This document shows positions 18,334-27,029 of a DNA stretch of 64,000 bases, one piece after another; positions within the stretch are counted from its first letter, which is position 1; every line of letters begins with the position of its first letter. Under the pieces are notes generated by a model. It did no database searches. It was given only the letters and a program-made list of their open reading frames with translations, and was not told the DNA's origin. The DNA comes from JASGDC01 sp047606545 (GTDB taxonomy: Bacteria; Actinomycetota; Actinomycetes; Actinomycetales; Micrococcaceae): positions 1-64,000 of the forward strand of contig JASGEI010000016.1 in assembly GCA_047606545.1 (NCBI GenBank), given 5' to 3'. The translations under genes were made by a program, and so were the position numbers.

Positions 18334-19710
18334 ATGGACAAGTTATTTGATGTACTAGAAAATAAGGTGGCGACTCCTGCAGCAAAATTAGGAGAACAAC
18401 GCCACCTACAAGCGCTACGTAATGGCGTAATTTCCGCAATTCCATTTATTATTGTCGGAAGTTTCTTCCTAATTGTAGCTTTTCCACCTGTACCAGAGAG
18501 TTGGGCAATTGCTAAATGGGCTAGCGCAAATGTTAATCAGATTTTAATTCCTTATCGGTTAACATTCTTTATCATGTCGCTTTATATCGGCTTTGGCATT
18601 GGTTACAATCTAGCAAAAAGCTATGATTTAGATCCACTTGCTGGCGGACAGTTATCAGTAGCAGCACTATTATTAAGCATAATGCCGGTTCAATACGGTT
18701 CAGATGGTGATTGGTTCTTGCCAATGACAAACTTAGGCTCAATTGGGATTTTCCCATCAATGTTACTAGCAGTTTTTGCGGTAGAAGTATTACGCTTTTG
18801 TAAGACTCGCAACATGATGTTTAAATTGCCAGAACAAGTACCTAGTTCCGTGGCTCGCTCATTTGAGAGTATTGTTCCAGCTGGCATTGTAATTCTAGTG
18901 ATGACTCTTATCAATGTGGTATTCAAGATAAACATCGAAAATGTCGTGCAAGCAATTTTCTCTCCACTAGTGGCGGCAGGAGATACTTATTTTGGGGTAC
19001 TTGTACCAGTACTTTTGATAACCACTCTATGGATGTTTGGTATTCATGGGGATTCAATTGTAGACACTATTGCCGAACCAATTTGGCTACAATACTTCAA
19101 CCAAAATGCTGAAGCTATGGCAAATCACCAGCATCCTACCCATATTGCCCCAGAACCTTTCTTCCAGTGGTTTATTTGGATTGGTGGTTCAGGTGCTACT
19201 ATCGGTCTAATTATTTGTGCACTAATATTTGGGCGTGCAAAGTACACAAAGTCCATTAGTAAAGCTAGTCTAGTACCTAGTATTTTCAATATTAATGAGC
19301 CTGTTATTTTCGGTTTTCCAATTATGTTGAACCCAATCTTCTTCATTCCTTTTATTGGAGCACCTGTGATAATGACTACCGTAACCTGGTTCACTTTCAA
19401 AGCTGGATTAGTTAATTTGATGTATGTACAACCACCTTGGACGTTACCAGCGCCAATCGGTGCTTATTTAGCTACCGGTGGCGACTGGCGAGCCATAGTA
19501 CTGTGTTTGGTTAACATTGCTATTGCTACAGTCATTTACTACCCATTCTTCAAAATCTATGACAAGCAACAACTTGCCCTAGAGCATGAAAGTGACACTG
19601 ATAATGTTGCAATGACTGCGGACAATGCAGACAATAAAAAAGAGTTTTCTACTAACGAAAAGGTTACAGAAAACGACACTATAGAAGACAAAACAATAGA
19701 AGCATCATGA
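18334..19710 (+). CDS. PTS lactose/cellobiose-family IIC permease
   Basis: A 458-residue membrane permease with about ten helices and the conserved NINEPVIFGFPIMLNP segment (residues ~320-335) that contributes to sugar binding. WMFGIHGDSIVD is also characteristic of the CelB type. The last ~35 residues are acidic and probably disordered. Adjacent GH1, IIB and IIA genes make a beta-glucoside such as cellobiose the likely substrate. The stop overlaps the next start (ATGA). Confidence 0.93.
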   Translation: MDKLFDVLENKVATPAAKLGEQRHLQALRNGVISAIPFIIVGSFFLIVAFPPVPESWAIAKWASANVNQILIPYRLTFFIMSLYIGFGIGYNLAKSYDLDPLAGGQLSVAALLLSIMPVQYGSDGDWFLPMTNLGSIGIFPSMLLAVFAVEVLRFCKTRNMMFKLPEQVPSSVARSFESIVPAGIVILVMTLINVVFKINIENVVQAIFSPLVAAGDTYFGVLVPVLLITTLWMFGIHGDSIVDTIAEPIWLQYFNQNAEAMANHQHPTHIAPEPFFQWFIWIGGSGATIGLIICALIFGRAKYTKSISKASLVPSIFNINEPVIFGFPIMLNPIFFIPFIGAPVIMTTVTWFTFKAGLVNLMYVQPPWTLPAPIGAYLATGGDWRAIVLCLVNIAIATVIYYPFFKIYDKQQLALEHESDTDNVAMTADNADNKKEFSTNEKVTENDTIEDKTIEAS

Positions 19711-19964
19711 AAACCAGATTCTCGGGAGCACTAATACTGGTTGCATCTTTAGCAATTGCTAATATAGCCATATTATTGATAAATCCTAATTCCAAGAAGT
19801 TAATTTTCTTTGGAAATGTAGGTGCCATCAGTTTAGTGTTTCCTTGGGTACTACTTTATTGGGAACGAAAAGAAACTTTTAAACTTACTAGATATAGCTA
19901 CTTTGTAATAATGACCTTTATTGCAACCAGTATTGTTTGTTACTTATTTATTTATCGATTTTAA
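19707..19964 (+). CDS. Small membrane protein within the PTS operon
   Basis: An 85-residue protein with three predicted membrane helices (about 7-25, 30-50 and 60-80). It overlaps the IIC stop by 4 bp and is followed by IIA 20 bp later, so it is transcribed with the PTS. I do not recognise the family. It may assist the permease, but nothing in the sequence proves that. Confidence 0.75.
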   Translation: MKTRFSGALILVASLAIANIAILLINPNSKKLIFFGNVGAISLVFPWVLLYWERKETFKLTRYSYFVIMTFIATSIVCYLFIYRF

Positions 19965-19984
19965 TATTTATTTGGAGATCTAAA

Positions 19985-20311
19985 ATGGAAAATATAGAAA
20001 ATTTAATCTTTGAAATTATTGTGCATAGTGGCAATTCTCGGGCAAATTTATATGAAGCTTTAGATGAAGCTGGAAAAAATAGTTCACAAGAGAAAATTGA
20101 TGAACTACTAAAGAATGCGGCTGAAGAAATGACATTGGCACATAATATTCAAACTAACTTAATTCAAGAAGATCTAAAAGGCGATAGTGAAATAAGCTTG
20201 TTGTTAATACACGCCCAAGACCAATTGATGACTACAATGAGCGAACAAACACTAATTGAACGCATGATTAAAATGCAGCAACAAATTAATAAGCTAAAGG
20301 CTAATAACTAG
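19985..20311 (+). CDS. PTS lactose/cellobiose-family IIA component
   Basis: A 108-residue all-helical phosphocarrier. The phosphorylated histidine is H76 in LLLIHAQDQLMT, and LAHN near residue 52 is the second conserved His region. It receives phosphate from HPr and passes it to IIB. The start at 19985 is preceded by GGAG. A longer reading from 19937 would overlap the previous gene and lacks support. Confidence 0.93.
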   Translation: MENIENLIFEIIVHSGNSRANLYEALDEAGKNSSQEKIDELLKNAAEEMTLAHNIQTNLIQEDLKGDSEISLLLIHAQDQLMTTMSEQTLIERMIKMQQQINKLKANN

Positions 20312-20400
20312 CAAACCAAGTATAATATAAGCTATATTCAACTAGATGTTGGTATAGGTTAGTTAGTTGTAAAAATTTATAGAAGGATCATGTTTAAGCC

Positions 20401-21204
20401 ATGAGTGTATTAAATAATATGGAAAATCTGAAATCTGGATTTTCAAATACTGATTTAAAGCTAATGAATTACATCATGGAAAACCTAGAAGAAATTCCCA
20501 CCATGACTTCGAGTGTGTTAGGAAAAAACTCTGGAACAAGCGCTGCTGCTGCCATCAGGTTTTCTAAAAAATTAGGATTTAATAAATATTCAAACTTTAA
20601 AATTGCATTGTCAAAAGATATCGAAAATTTAATAATAAATAACGAATACAGCACTATTTCCGTAGATGATCCATTTCAAACTGCTAAAAATAAATTGATT
20701 CATAGTGGTAAAACTATCATCGATACCACTGGTGATATCTTGAATGAAGAAAAGATCAATAAAGCCATAAATATCCTTGGAAAAGCTAAGAGCATTTATG
20801 TGTATGGTTCTGGAAGTTCTAGTCTGGCAGCCGAAGATATTAAGCAAAAATGGACTAGACTGGGTAAAGCTGTAACCTTTGACAAGGACCCATATACTTT
20901 AAGCCAACAAATGGTTAATGACGAAGATGAAAAAGTTTTCTGGGGAATTTCTAACTCCGGAGTTAACAGAATCGTAACTCAATTGGTAAAAAGAGCTAAA
21001 GAAAACAAGATACCTACAATAGGAATTTCACAACTTGGCTCAAATAAACTTACGAAAAAGGTAGACACTGCGATTCAAACTGCAAGTACTACTGAAATAG
21101 ATAACGGGCACTACGGCAGTGGTGCTACTCACTCTATTTTGGCTCAATTAACTGCTATTGATGTTATTTTTTATTTTTATCTAGTAAAAAAAGCAAATCT
21201 CTAG
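20401..21204 (+). CDS. RpiR/MurR-family transcriptional regulator
   Basis: A 267-residue regulator with an N-terminal HTH_6 domain (residues 1-75; SGTSAAAAIRFSKKLGF is the recognition region) and a C-terminal SIS sugar-phosphate-binding domain (about 115-245; YVYGSGSSSLAAED and GISNSGVNRIV). Such proteins sense phosphosugars and control neighbouring sugar genes. Being last in the beta-glucoside PTS operon, it is the likely regulator of that operon. AGAAGGA lies about 13 nt before the chosen ATG. Confidence 0.9.
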   Translation: MSVLNNMENLKSGFSNTDLKLMNYIMENLEEIPTMTSSVLGKNSGTSAAAAIRFSKKLGFNKYSNFKIALSKDIENLIINNEYSTISVDDPFQTAKNKLIHSGKTIIDTTGDILNEEKINKAINILGKAKSIYVYGSGSSSLAAEDIKQKWTRLGKAVTFDKDPYTLSQQMVNDEDEKVFWGISNSGVNRIVTQLVKRAKENKIPTIGISQLGSNKLTKKVDTAIQTASTTEIDNGHYGSGATHSILAQLTAIDVIFYFYLVKKANL

Positions 21205-21358
21205 TTTAATTAATATAGTACTGAATAATAAAAAAATTAAAGTTAATCAGCTGACAACTTGAAGATTTCACAGTATTTCATTAGTATTGTTAGTTGTTAT
21301 ACTTTTTGCTTGGGTCTAACTCAAGATGTATTTTAATCACTATTTTGGAGGACTACTC

Positions 21359-21595
21359 ATGGCTGCGAATTGCCAAGTTACTGGAGCTAAACCAGGTTTC
21401 GGTCACAATGTGTCGCACTCTCATCGTCGTACAAAGCGCCGTTTTGACCCAAATATTCAGAAAAAACGTTACTGGGTTCCATCACTACGCCGCAATGTAA
21501 CTTTGACTCTGAGTGCAAAAGGAATTAAGACAATTGACGCACGCGGCATTGATGCTGTTGTTGCAGAATTGATTGCCCGAGGAGAGAAGATTTAA
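21359..21595 (+). CDS. rpmB: 50S ribosomal protein L28, Zn-independent type
   Basis: A 78-residue L28. The N-terminus MAANCQVTGAKPGFGHNVSHSHRR keeps only one Cys, not the paired Cys of the zinc-binding form, and matches the alternative L28 of actinobacteria. A GGAGG ribosome site precedes the start. First gene of a three-gene ribosomal operon with rpmG and rpsN, spaced 2-3 bp. In relatives this set replaces zinc-binding paralogues when zinc is scarce. Confidence 0.95.
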   Translation: MAANCQVTGAKPGFGHNVSHSHRRTKRRFDPNIQKKRYWVPSLRRNVTLTLSAKGIKTIDARGIDAVVAELIARGEKI

Positions 21596-21597
21596 TT

Positions 21598-21765
21598 ATG
21601 GCAAAGTCACAAGATGTTCGCCCAATTATTAAACTAAAGTCAACTGCAGGTACTGGATACACATACGTAACACGTAAAAACCGTCGTAATACACAAGATC
21701 GTTTGACTCTTAAAAAATATGACCCAGTAGTTCGCAAACATGTAGACTTCCGTGAGGAGCGCTAA
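21598..21765 (+). CDS. rpmG: 50S ribosomal protein L33, Zn-independent type
   Basis: A 55-residue L33 with the family core STAGTGYTYVTRKNRRN and the C-terminus VDFREER. There is no cysteine at all, so this is the zinc-independent form. It begins 2 bp after rpmB and ends 3 bp before rpsN. Confidence 0.95.
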   Translation: MAKSQDVRPIIKLKSTAGTGYTYVTRKNRRNTQDRLTLKKYDPVVRKHVDFREER

Positions 21766-21768
21766 TTA

Positions 21769-22074
21769 ATGGCCAAAAAATCTATGATCGCTAAAAACGA
21801 GCAGCGTAAAGTTATTGTTGAACGTTACGCAGAGCGTCGTGCTGAACTTAAAAAAACGCTAGTAGATCCTAAATCTACTGATGAGCAACGTGAGGAAGCA
21901 CGCATTGGCTTGCAAAAGCTACCACGCAATGCTTCACCAGTTCGTGTTCGTAACCGTGACCAAATTGATGGTCGCCCACGTGGCACTTTCAAAAAGTTCG
22001 GAATTTCACGCGTAAGATTCCGCGATATGGCACACCGAGGCGAATTACCGGGGATTACTAAGTCTAGCTGGTAA
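21769..22074 (+). CDS. rpsN: 30S ribosomal protein S14, Zn-independent long type
   Basis: A 101-residue S14. The long form without the CxxC zinc ribbon is distinguished from the 61-residue zinc form; no Cys is present. The conserved end GRPRGTFKKFGISRVRFRDMAHRGELPGITKSSW is clear. GAGG in the end of rpmG is the likely ribosome site. Translation is probably coupled with rpmG. Confidence 0.96.
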   Translation: MAKKSMIAKNEQRKVIVERYAERRAELKKTLVDPKSTDEQREEARIGLQKLPRNASPVRVRNRDQIDGRPRGTFKKFGISRVRFRDMAHRGELPGITKSSW

Positions 22075-22106
22075 GTTATTAACACAGGTTAATAAAAAAT
22101 GACTGG

Positions 22107-22133
22107 TTTCGTATACACTTAAGTAATACGAAA
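22107..22133. promoter_or_regulatory. Inverted repeat between rpsN and the HU gene
   Basis: TTTCGTAT at 22107-22114 pairs with ATACGAAA at 22126-22133 around 11 nt. It may be a weak terminator for rpmB-rpmG-rpsN or an operator at the HU promoter. Confidence 0.4.
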
Positions 22134-22165
22134 TAAAGGAATTAACATATAGGAGAGTATCTATA

Positions 22166-22456
22166 ATGGCAAAGAACCGTAGCGAACTAGTTGCTGAAGT
22201 AGCTAAGAAAACTGGTAAAACTCAGGTTGAAGTAAACGAAACTCTTAACGCTGTCTTTGAATCATTCATCGAAGTTGTTAAAAAGGGTGACAAACTTACA
22301 ATTCCAGGTTACCTTTCAGTAGAACGCACTGATCGTGCTGCTCGTAAGGGCCGTAACCCACGTACTGGCGAAACTATTGAAATTCCTGCTGGTCACGGCG
22401 TAAAGATTTCTGCTGGTAGCAAGCTAAAGGCTGCTGCCCAGGGTAAGAAAAAATAA
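22166..22456 (+). CDS. hup: DNA-binding protein HU
   Basis: A 96-residue HU/IHF-family nucleoid protein. The beta-arm region GRNPRTGETIEIPAGHGVKISAG (residues ~60-82) is intact. It lacks the long lysine-rich C-terminal tail seen in many actinobacterial HU proteins and ends AQGKKK, so it is the short type. AGGAGA lies 8 nt before the ATG. A strong terminator follows, so the gene is expressed as a single-gene unit. Confidence 0.95.
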   Translation: MAKNRSELVAEVAKKTGKTQVEVNETLNAVFESFIEVVKKGDKLTIPGYLSVERTDRAARKGRNPRTGETIEIPAGHGVKISAGSKLKAAAQGKKK

Positions 22457-22475
22457 TAAACTAATACTTTTAGTG

Positions 22476-22508
22476 AAAAGGAGCTGCAATTATTGCAGCT
22501 CCTTTTTT
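22476..22508 (+). terminator. Rho-independent terminator of the HU gene
   Basis: A perfect 14-bp stem (AAAAGGAGCTGCAA and its complement) with a three-base loop, running into TTTTTT. It starts 20 nt after the stop. Confidence 0.93.
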
Positions 22509-22548
22509 GTGTTTAGTTTTAAATATATTTAAAACTACTTCCTAAGCC

Positions 22549-22590
22549 TTTTCTGGTTTCCTATAAAAATTTTGGGAGGAAACCAGAAAA
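22549..22590. repeat. 14-bp inverted repeat between the HU gene and clpB
   Basis: TTTTCTGGTTTCCT at 22549-22562 is perfectly complementary to 22577-22590 across a 14-nt loop. There is no clear T-run after it, so it may be a second hairpin or a binding site. Confidence 0.5.
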
Positions 22591-22661
22591 ATGCCTGGCA
22601 ATACAATTAAATAGCTAGTTATCAAAATCCTAAGAAAACTTTAGCTACTACCTCTAGAAAT

Positions 22662-22692
22662 ATAAAGTTGAGTGATGTACACTCAACTTTAT
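22662..22692. promoter_or_regulatory. HAIR-like element (HspR operator) upstream of clpB
   Basis: Perfect 12-bp arms ATAAAGTTGAGT and ACTCAACTTTAT separated by 7 nt. The core TTGAGT-N7-ACTCAA matches the HspR-associated inverted repeat (CTTGAGT-N7-ACTCAAG) of actinobacteria except for the outer base. It lies 39 nt before clpB, so HspR repression of clpB is expected. Confidence 0.85.
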
Positions 22693-22730
22693 AGACATAA
22701 ATAACATTATGTGAGAGGATTTGATAAATT

Positions 22731-25319
22731 ATGAGTGAAAAATTTACCACAAAAAGCCAAGAAGCTATAGGTGATGCGGTAGATATCGCAAATACAGCTG
22801 GTAACCCACTGGTAGAACCTGTACATATATTACAAGCATTATTAAAGCAAGAAGATAGCATTGCTAATTCTCTGCTAAATGCGCTAGGGATTGATGTAAA
22901 CCAACTTCTAATTGAAGCACAAGGAATTCAGCGAACACTACCTGCTAGTTCTGGTAGCAGTGTGGCTAATGCACAACTAAGTCGCACTGGTTTGATAGTT
23001 ATCCAAGAAGCACATAAAGAAGCAAGTGCAATGGGCGATGAATATACTTCTACAGAACACCTACTGTTAGGTGTTTCTGGGGATAAAGGCGCAGCAGGTA
23101 CACTACTTAACGACAAGGGAGCAACTCGAAAAGCATTAGCTGATACTCTCCCTACAATTCGTGGTAACCGAAAAGTCACTACTCCAGACCCAGAAGGTAC
23201 TTTCCAATCACTAGAAAAGTATGGAGTAGATCTCACTGCCATCGCAGCTGAGGGGAAACTTGATCCAGTAATCGGTAGAGATTCTGAAATTCGTCGCGTT
23301 ATTCAGGTGCTTTCAAGACGTACCAAAAATAATCCTGTGTTAATTGGTGAACCCGGCGTAGGTAAAACTGCAGTAGTAGAAGGACTGGCGCAACGTATCG
23401 TCGCTGGAGACGTTCCTGAGAGCTTACGTGGGAAATCATTAATATCTCTAGACTTATCAGCAATGGTAGCTGGTGCTAAGTTCCGCGGTGATTTTGAAGA
23501 ACGTTTAAAAGCAGTTCTAGAAGAAATTAAGGAATCTGATGGTCAAGTAGTTACTTTTATTGATGAAATTCACACTGTAGTTGGTGCTGGAGCTTCATCT
23601 GAGGGGTCAATGGATGCTGGAAATATGTTAAAACCAATGCTAGCTCGCGGTGAACTTCGACTAATTGGTGCAACCACACTAGATGAATATCGAGAAAATA
23701 TTGAAAAAGATGCAGCACTTGAACGCCGTTTCCAACAAGTTTATGTCGGTGAGCCAAGTGTAACTGACACTGTAGGCATTCTACGTGGCTTAAAAGAGCG
23801 CTACGAGGCACACCATCAAGTTTCTGTAGCTGATTCAGCACTAGTAGCAGCTGCAACTCTTTCAAACCGCTATATCACAGGTAGGCAACTTCCAGATAAA
23901 GCCATTGACTTAATTGACGAAGCAGCATCACGTCTTAGGATGGAGATTGACTCAGCTCCAGAGGAGATTGATCAATTACGTCGTGAAGTAGACCGCCTAA
24001 CTATGGAAGAGTTAGCACTATCCACTGAGTCAGACTCAGCTAGTAAAACACGCTTAGAAAAACTACGCGAAAAACTTGCCAACAAGAAAGAAAAATTAAC
24101 TGCACTCAATGCTCGTTGGGAAGAAGAACGTGCCAGTTTAAATCGAGTCGGTGACTTAAAGAAACAAATTGATGCAAAACGTTCCGAAGCTGAAGTGGCA
24201 CAACGTGAAGGCAAACTAGAAGATGCAGCTCGCATTCTATATGGTGAAATTCCACAATTGGAAAACGAATTAGCCGAAGCACAAGAAGCTGAGACTGTCC
24301 AAGGTGCTACTGGGCCAATGGTTGCAGACGAAGTGTCAGCAGATGATATTGCTGCAGTAGTATCTGCATGGACTGGTATTCCTGCAGGGCGCATGCTCGA
24401 AGGCGAACAGCAAAAACTACTGAAAATGGAAGAGCATATTGGTTCACGCTTAATTGGACAAGGAAAAGCCGTTCAGGTAGTTTCTGATGCAGTACGTCGT
24501 GCACGTGCCGGTATCTCAGATCCAAACCGCCCTACTGGTTCATTCCTATTCCTAGGTCCTACTGGTGTCGGTAAAACTGAACTTGCCAAAGCATTGGCAG
24601 AGTTCATTTTTGATGATGAACGTTCAATGGTTCGTATCGATATGAGTGAGTACTCAGAAAAGCACAGTGTATCTAGACTTGTAGGTGCACCTCCAGGATA
24701 TGTAGGCTATGATGAAGGCGGTCAGCTAACTGAAGCCGTTCGGCGTCGTCCATACTCTGTGGTATTGCTTGACGAAGTTGAAAAGGCACATCCTGAAATC
24801 TTTGACATATTATTGCAAGTGCTAGATGATGGTCGACTAACTGATGGACAAGGTCGAACTATTGATTTCAGAAACGTAATTCTAATCTTGACCTCCAACA
24901 TTGGTTCTCAGTTCTTAATTAATCAGAATATAGATAATGAAACTAAAGTTAAATCCGTAATGCAACTGGTTAACGCTAGTTTCAAACCAGAGTTCTTAAA
25001 CCGTCTAGATGAGATTGTAATGTTTGACGCTCTTAACAAGAATGAACTAGCTAAGATTGTTGATCTAAATGTCACAGCTCTGGCTAAGCGCCTAAGTGAA
25101 CGCCAACTATCACTGGCTGTTAGTGATGCTGCCACTCAATGGCTTGCAGATACTGGTTATGATCCAGCATTCGGTGCTAGGCCATTACGTAGGCTGGTGC
25201 AACGTGAAATTGGCGATAAACTTGCTAAAGGTCTATTATCTGGTGAAATACGCGATGGCGATACCGTCTATGTTGATCTAGGAGAAGATGGTTTAACACT
25301 AAACAGTGAAACTAACTAG
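22731..25319 (+). CDS. clpB: ATP-dependent disaggregase ClpB
   Basis: An 862-residue Hsp100 protein that works with DnaK to pull apart protein aggregates. In order: N-terminal repeat domain (1-145), AAA+ domain 1 with Walker A GEPGVGKT near residue 206 and FIDEIHT, a coiled-coil middle domain (~410-525) that distinguishes ClpB from ClpC/ClpA, AAA+ domain 2 with GPTGVGKT near residue 610 and VVLLDEVEKAH, and the C-terminal small domain. The HAIR element upstream indicates heat-shock control by HspR. Confidence 0.97.
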   Translation: MSEKFTTKSQEAIGDAVDIANTAGNPLVEPVHILQALLKQEDSIANSLLNALGIDVNQLLIEAQGIQRTLPASSGSSVANAQLSRTGLIVIQEAHKEASAMGDEYTSTEHLLLGVSGDKGAAGTLLNDKGATRKALADTLPTIRGNRKVTTPDPEGTFQSLEKYGVDLTAIAAEGKLDPVIGRDSEIRRVIQVLSRRTKNNPVLIGEPGVGKTAVVEGLAQRIVAGDVPESLRGKSLISLDLSAMVAGAKFRGDFEERLKAVLEEIKESDGQVVTFIDEIHTVVGAGASSEGSMDAGNMLKPMLARGELRLIGATTLDEYRENIEKDAALERRFQQVYVGEPSVTDTVGILRGLKERYEAHHQVSVADSALVAAATLSNRYITGRQLPDKAIDLIDEAASRLRMEIDSAPEEIDQLRREVDRLTMEELALSTESDSASKTRLEKLREKLANKKEKLTALNARWEEERASLNRVGDLKKQIDAKRSEAEVAQREGKLEDAARILYGEIPQLENELAEAQEAETVQGATGPMVADEVSADDIAAVVSAWTGIPAGRMLEGEQQKLLKMEEHIGSRLIGQGKAVQVVSDAVRRARAGISDPNRPTGSFLFLGPTGVGKTELAKALAEFIFDDERSMVRIDMSEYSEKHSVSRLVGAPPGYVGYDEGGQLTEAVRRRPYSVVLLDEVEKAHPEIFDILLQVLDDGRLTDGQGRTIDFRNVILILTSNIGSQFLINQNIDNETKVKSVMQLVNASFKPEFLNRLDEIVMFDALNKNELAKIVDLNVTALAKRLSERQLSLAVSDAATQWLADTGYDPAFGARPLRRLVQREIGDKLAKGLLSGEIRDGDTVYVDLGEDGLTLNSETN

Positions 25320-25326
25320 TAATTTA

Positions 25327-25363
25327 AAATACTGGCTCTAGAAATAGAGTCAGTATTTTTTAT
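25327..25363. terminator. Bidirectional terminator between clpB and the convergent gene
   Basis: Stem AAATACTGGCTCTA / TAGAGTCAGTATTT with a GAAA loop and one G-T pair, flanked by an A-run on one side and a T-run on the other. It can end both converging transcripts. Confidence 0.88.
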
Positions 25364-26304
25364 TTAGTAAATTTAGTAGTTACTGGTTGTGGTGGCACGA
25401 AGAAGCAAACTGCGCGACGATCTCCATTGTTATATGATGTTTCATCTGGGTGGGTCCAATATATTTCAATTCCTTGCCCATCGATATCTACATCAGGTTT
25501 TCTTGAACTATCTACTTGTGCATCACAAACTTGCTGCATTGCTGCATTAGCAGCGTCATTACCAGGGTAACCAGAATCTCCTAGATCTAACGAGTCATCA
25601 ACATAAAATACTTCAGCATTATGAGATTGAGTACAGGGCACGACACTATAATTTTGGTTATTATCATCTGCATCTTTCCAATTATCAATACACTGCCCAG
25701 ACTGCAAAGAATTTACCCCTAAAGTTTGTGGAGAATTACTCTGTGTCTGTTGAATTTGTGTTGGAGTTGCTGTCGGCGTAAATACTGGTCTAGATGCGTT
25801 TATATAATTTCTAGATATTATAAACGCCCCTATAGCCAATACTGCAGTAGTTACCACAGCAATAAATGTTAATAGCCTTTTGCTAATTCTTAACTTTGGA
25901 CGTTTTACGCTAGTTTCACCATTTGAGTTATTTTTAGATGCTACTGTGGTGTTTTTTCCAGAACCTTTATCCGTTGTTATCGGAATCTCATCAGTATTTT
26001 TACCATCAATGCCTAAGTCCACTTTTTCAACTTTAGGTCTTTTAAGTTTTGTATCTTTGGCAGATCTTTTGAGTTGTTCAACTTTATTAATTTTTTTCTG
26101 CTGCTTAGCCTGTTCTTCTAATAGTTTTAATGATTCTTTATCAGAAAGTGCACTACTACTTAAGATAGGAATTGTGAATTTTGGTTTTGCAGTTTCTTCT
26201 TTAACTTCTGTTTTTTCTTCAGTTTTTTTAGATGCCTCAACATAAAAATTGGGATTAACTTTATGTCGTCTCCGCTCAATTTGTTGGTCATCTTTAATTG
26301 TCAT
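25360..26304 (-). CDS. Septum_form-domain membrane protein
   Basis: A 314-residue protein with a charged Lys/Glu-rich cytoplasmic part (1-145), one membrane helix (about 147-167) and an extracytoplasmic domain. The outer domain reads SGQCIDNWKDAD...YSVVPCTQSHNAEVFYV...VCDAQV...AVCFFVPP. This is the pattern of the actinobacterial Septum_form family, with four cysteines likely forming disulfides. A role at the septum is suggested by the family name only. GGAG lies before the ATG. Confidence 0.8.
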   Translation of the reverse strand: MTIKDDQQIERRRHKVNPNFYVEASKKTEEKTEVKEETAKPKFTIPILSSSALSDKESLKLLEEQAKQQKKINKVEQLKRSAKDTKLKRPKVEKVDLGIDGKNTDEIPITTDKGSGKNTTVASKNNSNGETSVKRPKLRISKRLLTFIAVVTTAVLAIGAFIISRNYINASRPVFTPTATPTQIQQTQSNSPQTLGVNSLQSGQCIDNWKDADDNNQNYSVVPCTQSHNAEVFYVDDSLDLGDSGYPGNDAANAAMQQVCDAQVDSSRKPDVDIDGQGIEIYWTHPDETSYNNGDRRAVCFFVPPQPVTTKFTK

Positions 26305-26468
26305 TTATCTCCAAAAGTTAAACCTCTATCCCCATTATATGCTCAAAGCACAGTTATTCCTACAAAGTGTATATTTTTTGAAACACCTAGCTATTATTTA
26401 GAGAAACATTAGCGAAAACATTGTAATCTAGTAAATAATGGATATTTTTATGATGTGAAGGAGACGCA

Positions 26469-26666
26469 ATGGGTCGCGGACGTCAGAAAGCTAAGCACAC
26501 TAAACTTGCACGTGAGCTAAAGTACACAGAATCTCAGACCGATCTCAGCGCACTTCAGGAAGAATTAGCTGGCAAAAAAGCTAATGATATTGATAGTTAT
26601 GGCGAACAAGATGACTACTCAGAAATCGCAGCACGCTATAATTATGACGAAGATGAAGAAAACTAA
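26469..26666 (+). CDS. DUF3073 protein
   Basis: A 65-residue charged protein whose N-terminus MGRGRQKAKHTKLARELKY is the hallmark of the actinobacteria-specific DUF3073 family. The C-terminal half is acidic. AAGGAG lies just before the ATG. Function unknown; in actinobacteria it commonly sits near purine genes and a sterol-carrier-family gene, and the latter is present here, convergent and 8 bp away. Confidence 0.93.
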   Translation: MGRGRQKAKHTKLARELKYTESQTDLSALQEELAGKKANDIDSYGEQDDYSEIAARYNYDEDEEN

Positions 26667-26674
26667 GTCTCTAA

Positions 26675-27028
26675 TTAATTTACTTTAATTGGCAAAATAT
26701 TTGAAATATTAGCCCTTACTCCAGAAGCTAATATTTCACCATTTTCGATACCTGAATCCCAAGAGATTTCACCTAGAGCTAGTGCTACCCATATTTCTGG
26801 CTTCATTTCTACGACATTAGGTGGAGTGCCTCTGCGATGATTTTGCCCAGCTATGCATTGAGTAACAGCATATGGGGGAACTCTAACCTCTACTGAATTG
26901 CCAGGCGCTTTGGAACTAAGTTTAAGAAGCAAATATCTAGTAACAGTCGGCAAAGAAGTTTTATCACCTTGCTTATAAGCAAGGATTGCTGCTTCACCGT
27001 CAACGTTAGAAATTTTACCGCGTGCCAT
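26675..27028 (-). CDS. Sterol carrier family protein
   Basis: A 117-residue protein of the actinobacterial sterol-carrier-like (SCP2-fold) family, recognised by VEVRVPPYAVTQCIAGQNHRRGTPPNVVEM and VALALGEISWDSGI. It has no membrane segment. Its ligand is unknown. The ATG is 1 bp after the asparaginase stop, so the two genes form one unit. Confidence 0.82.
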   Translation of the reverse strand: MARGKISNVDGEAAILAYKQGDKTSLPTVTRYLLLKLSSKAPGNSVEVRVPPYAVTQCIAGQNHRRGTPPNVVEMKPEIWVALALGEISWDSGIENGEILASGVRANISNILPIKVN

Positions 27029-27029
27029 T

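Noticed and set aside
21205..21358. Zur box upstream of rpmB
   Set aside because: I searched for a TGAAAATNATTTTCA-like palindrome; only a weak TTGAAGATTTCA is present, not convincing.
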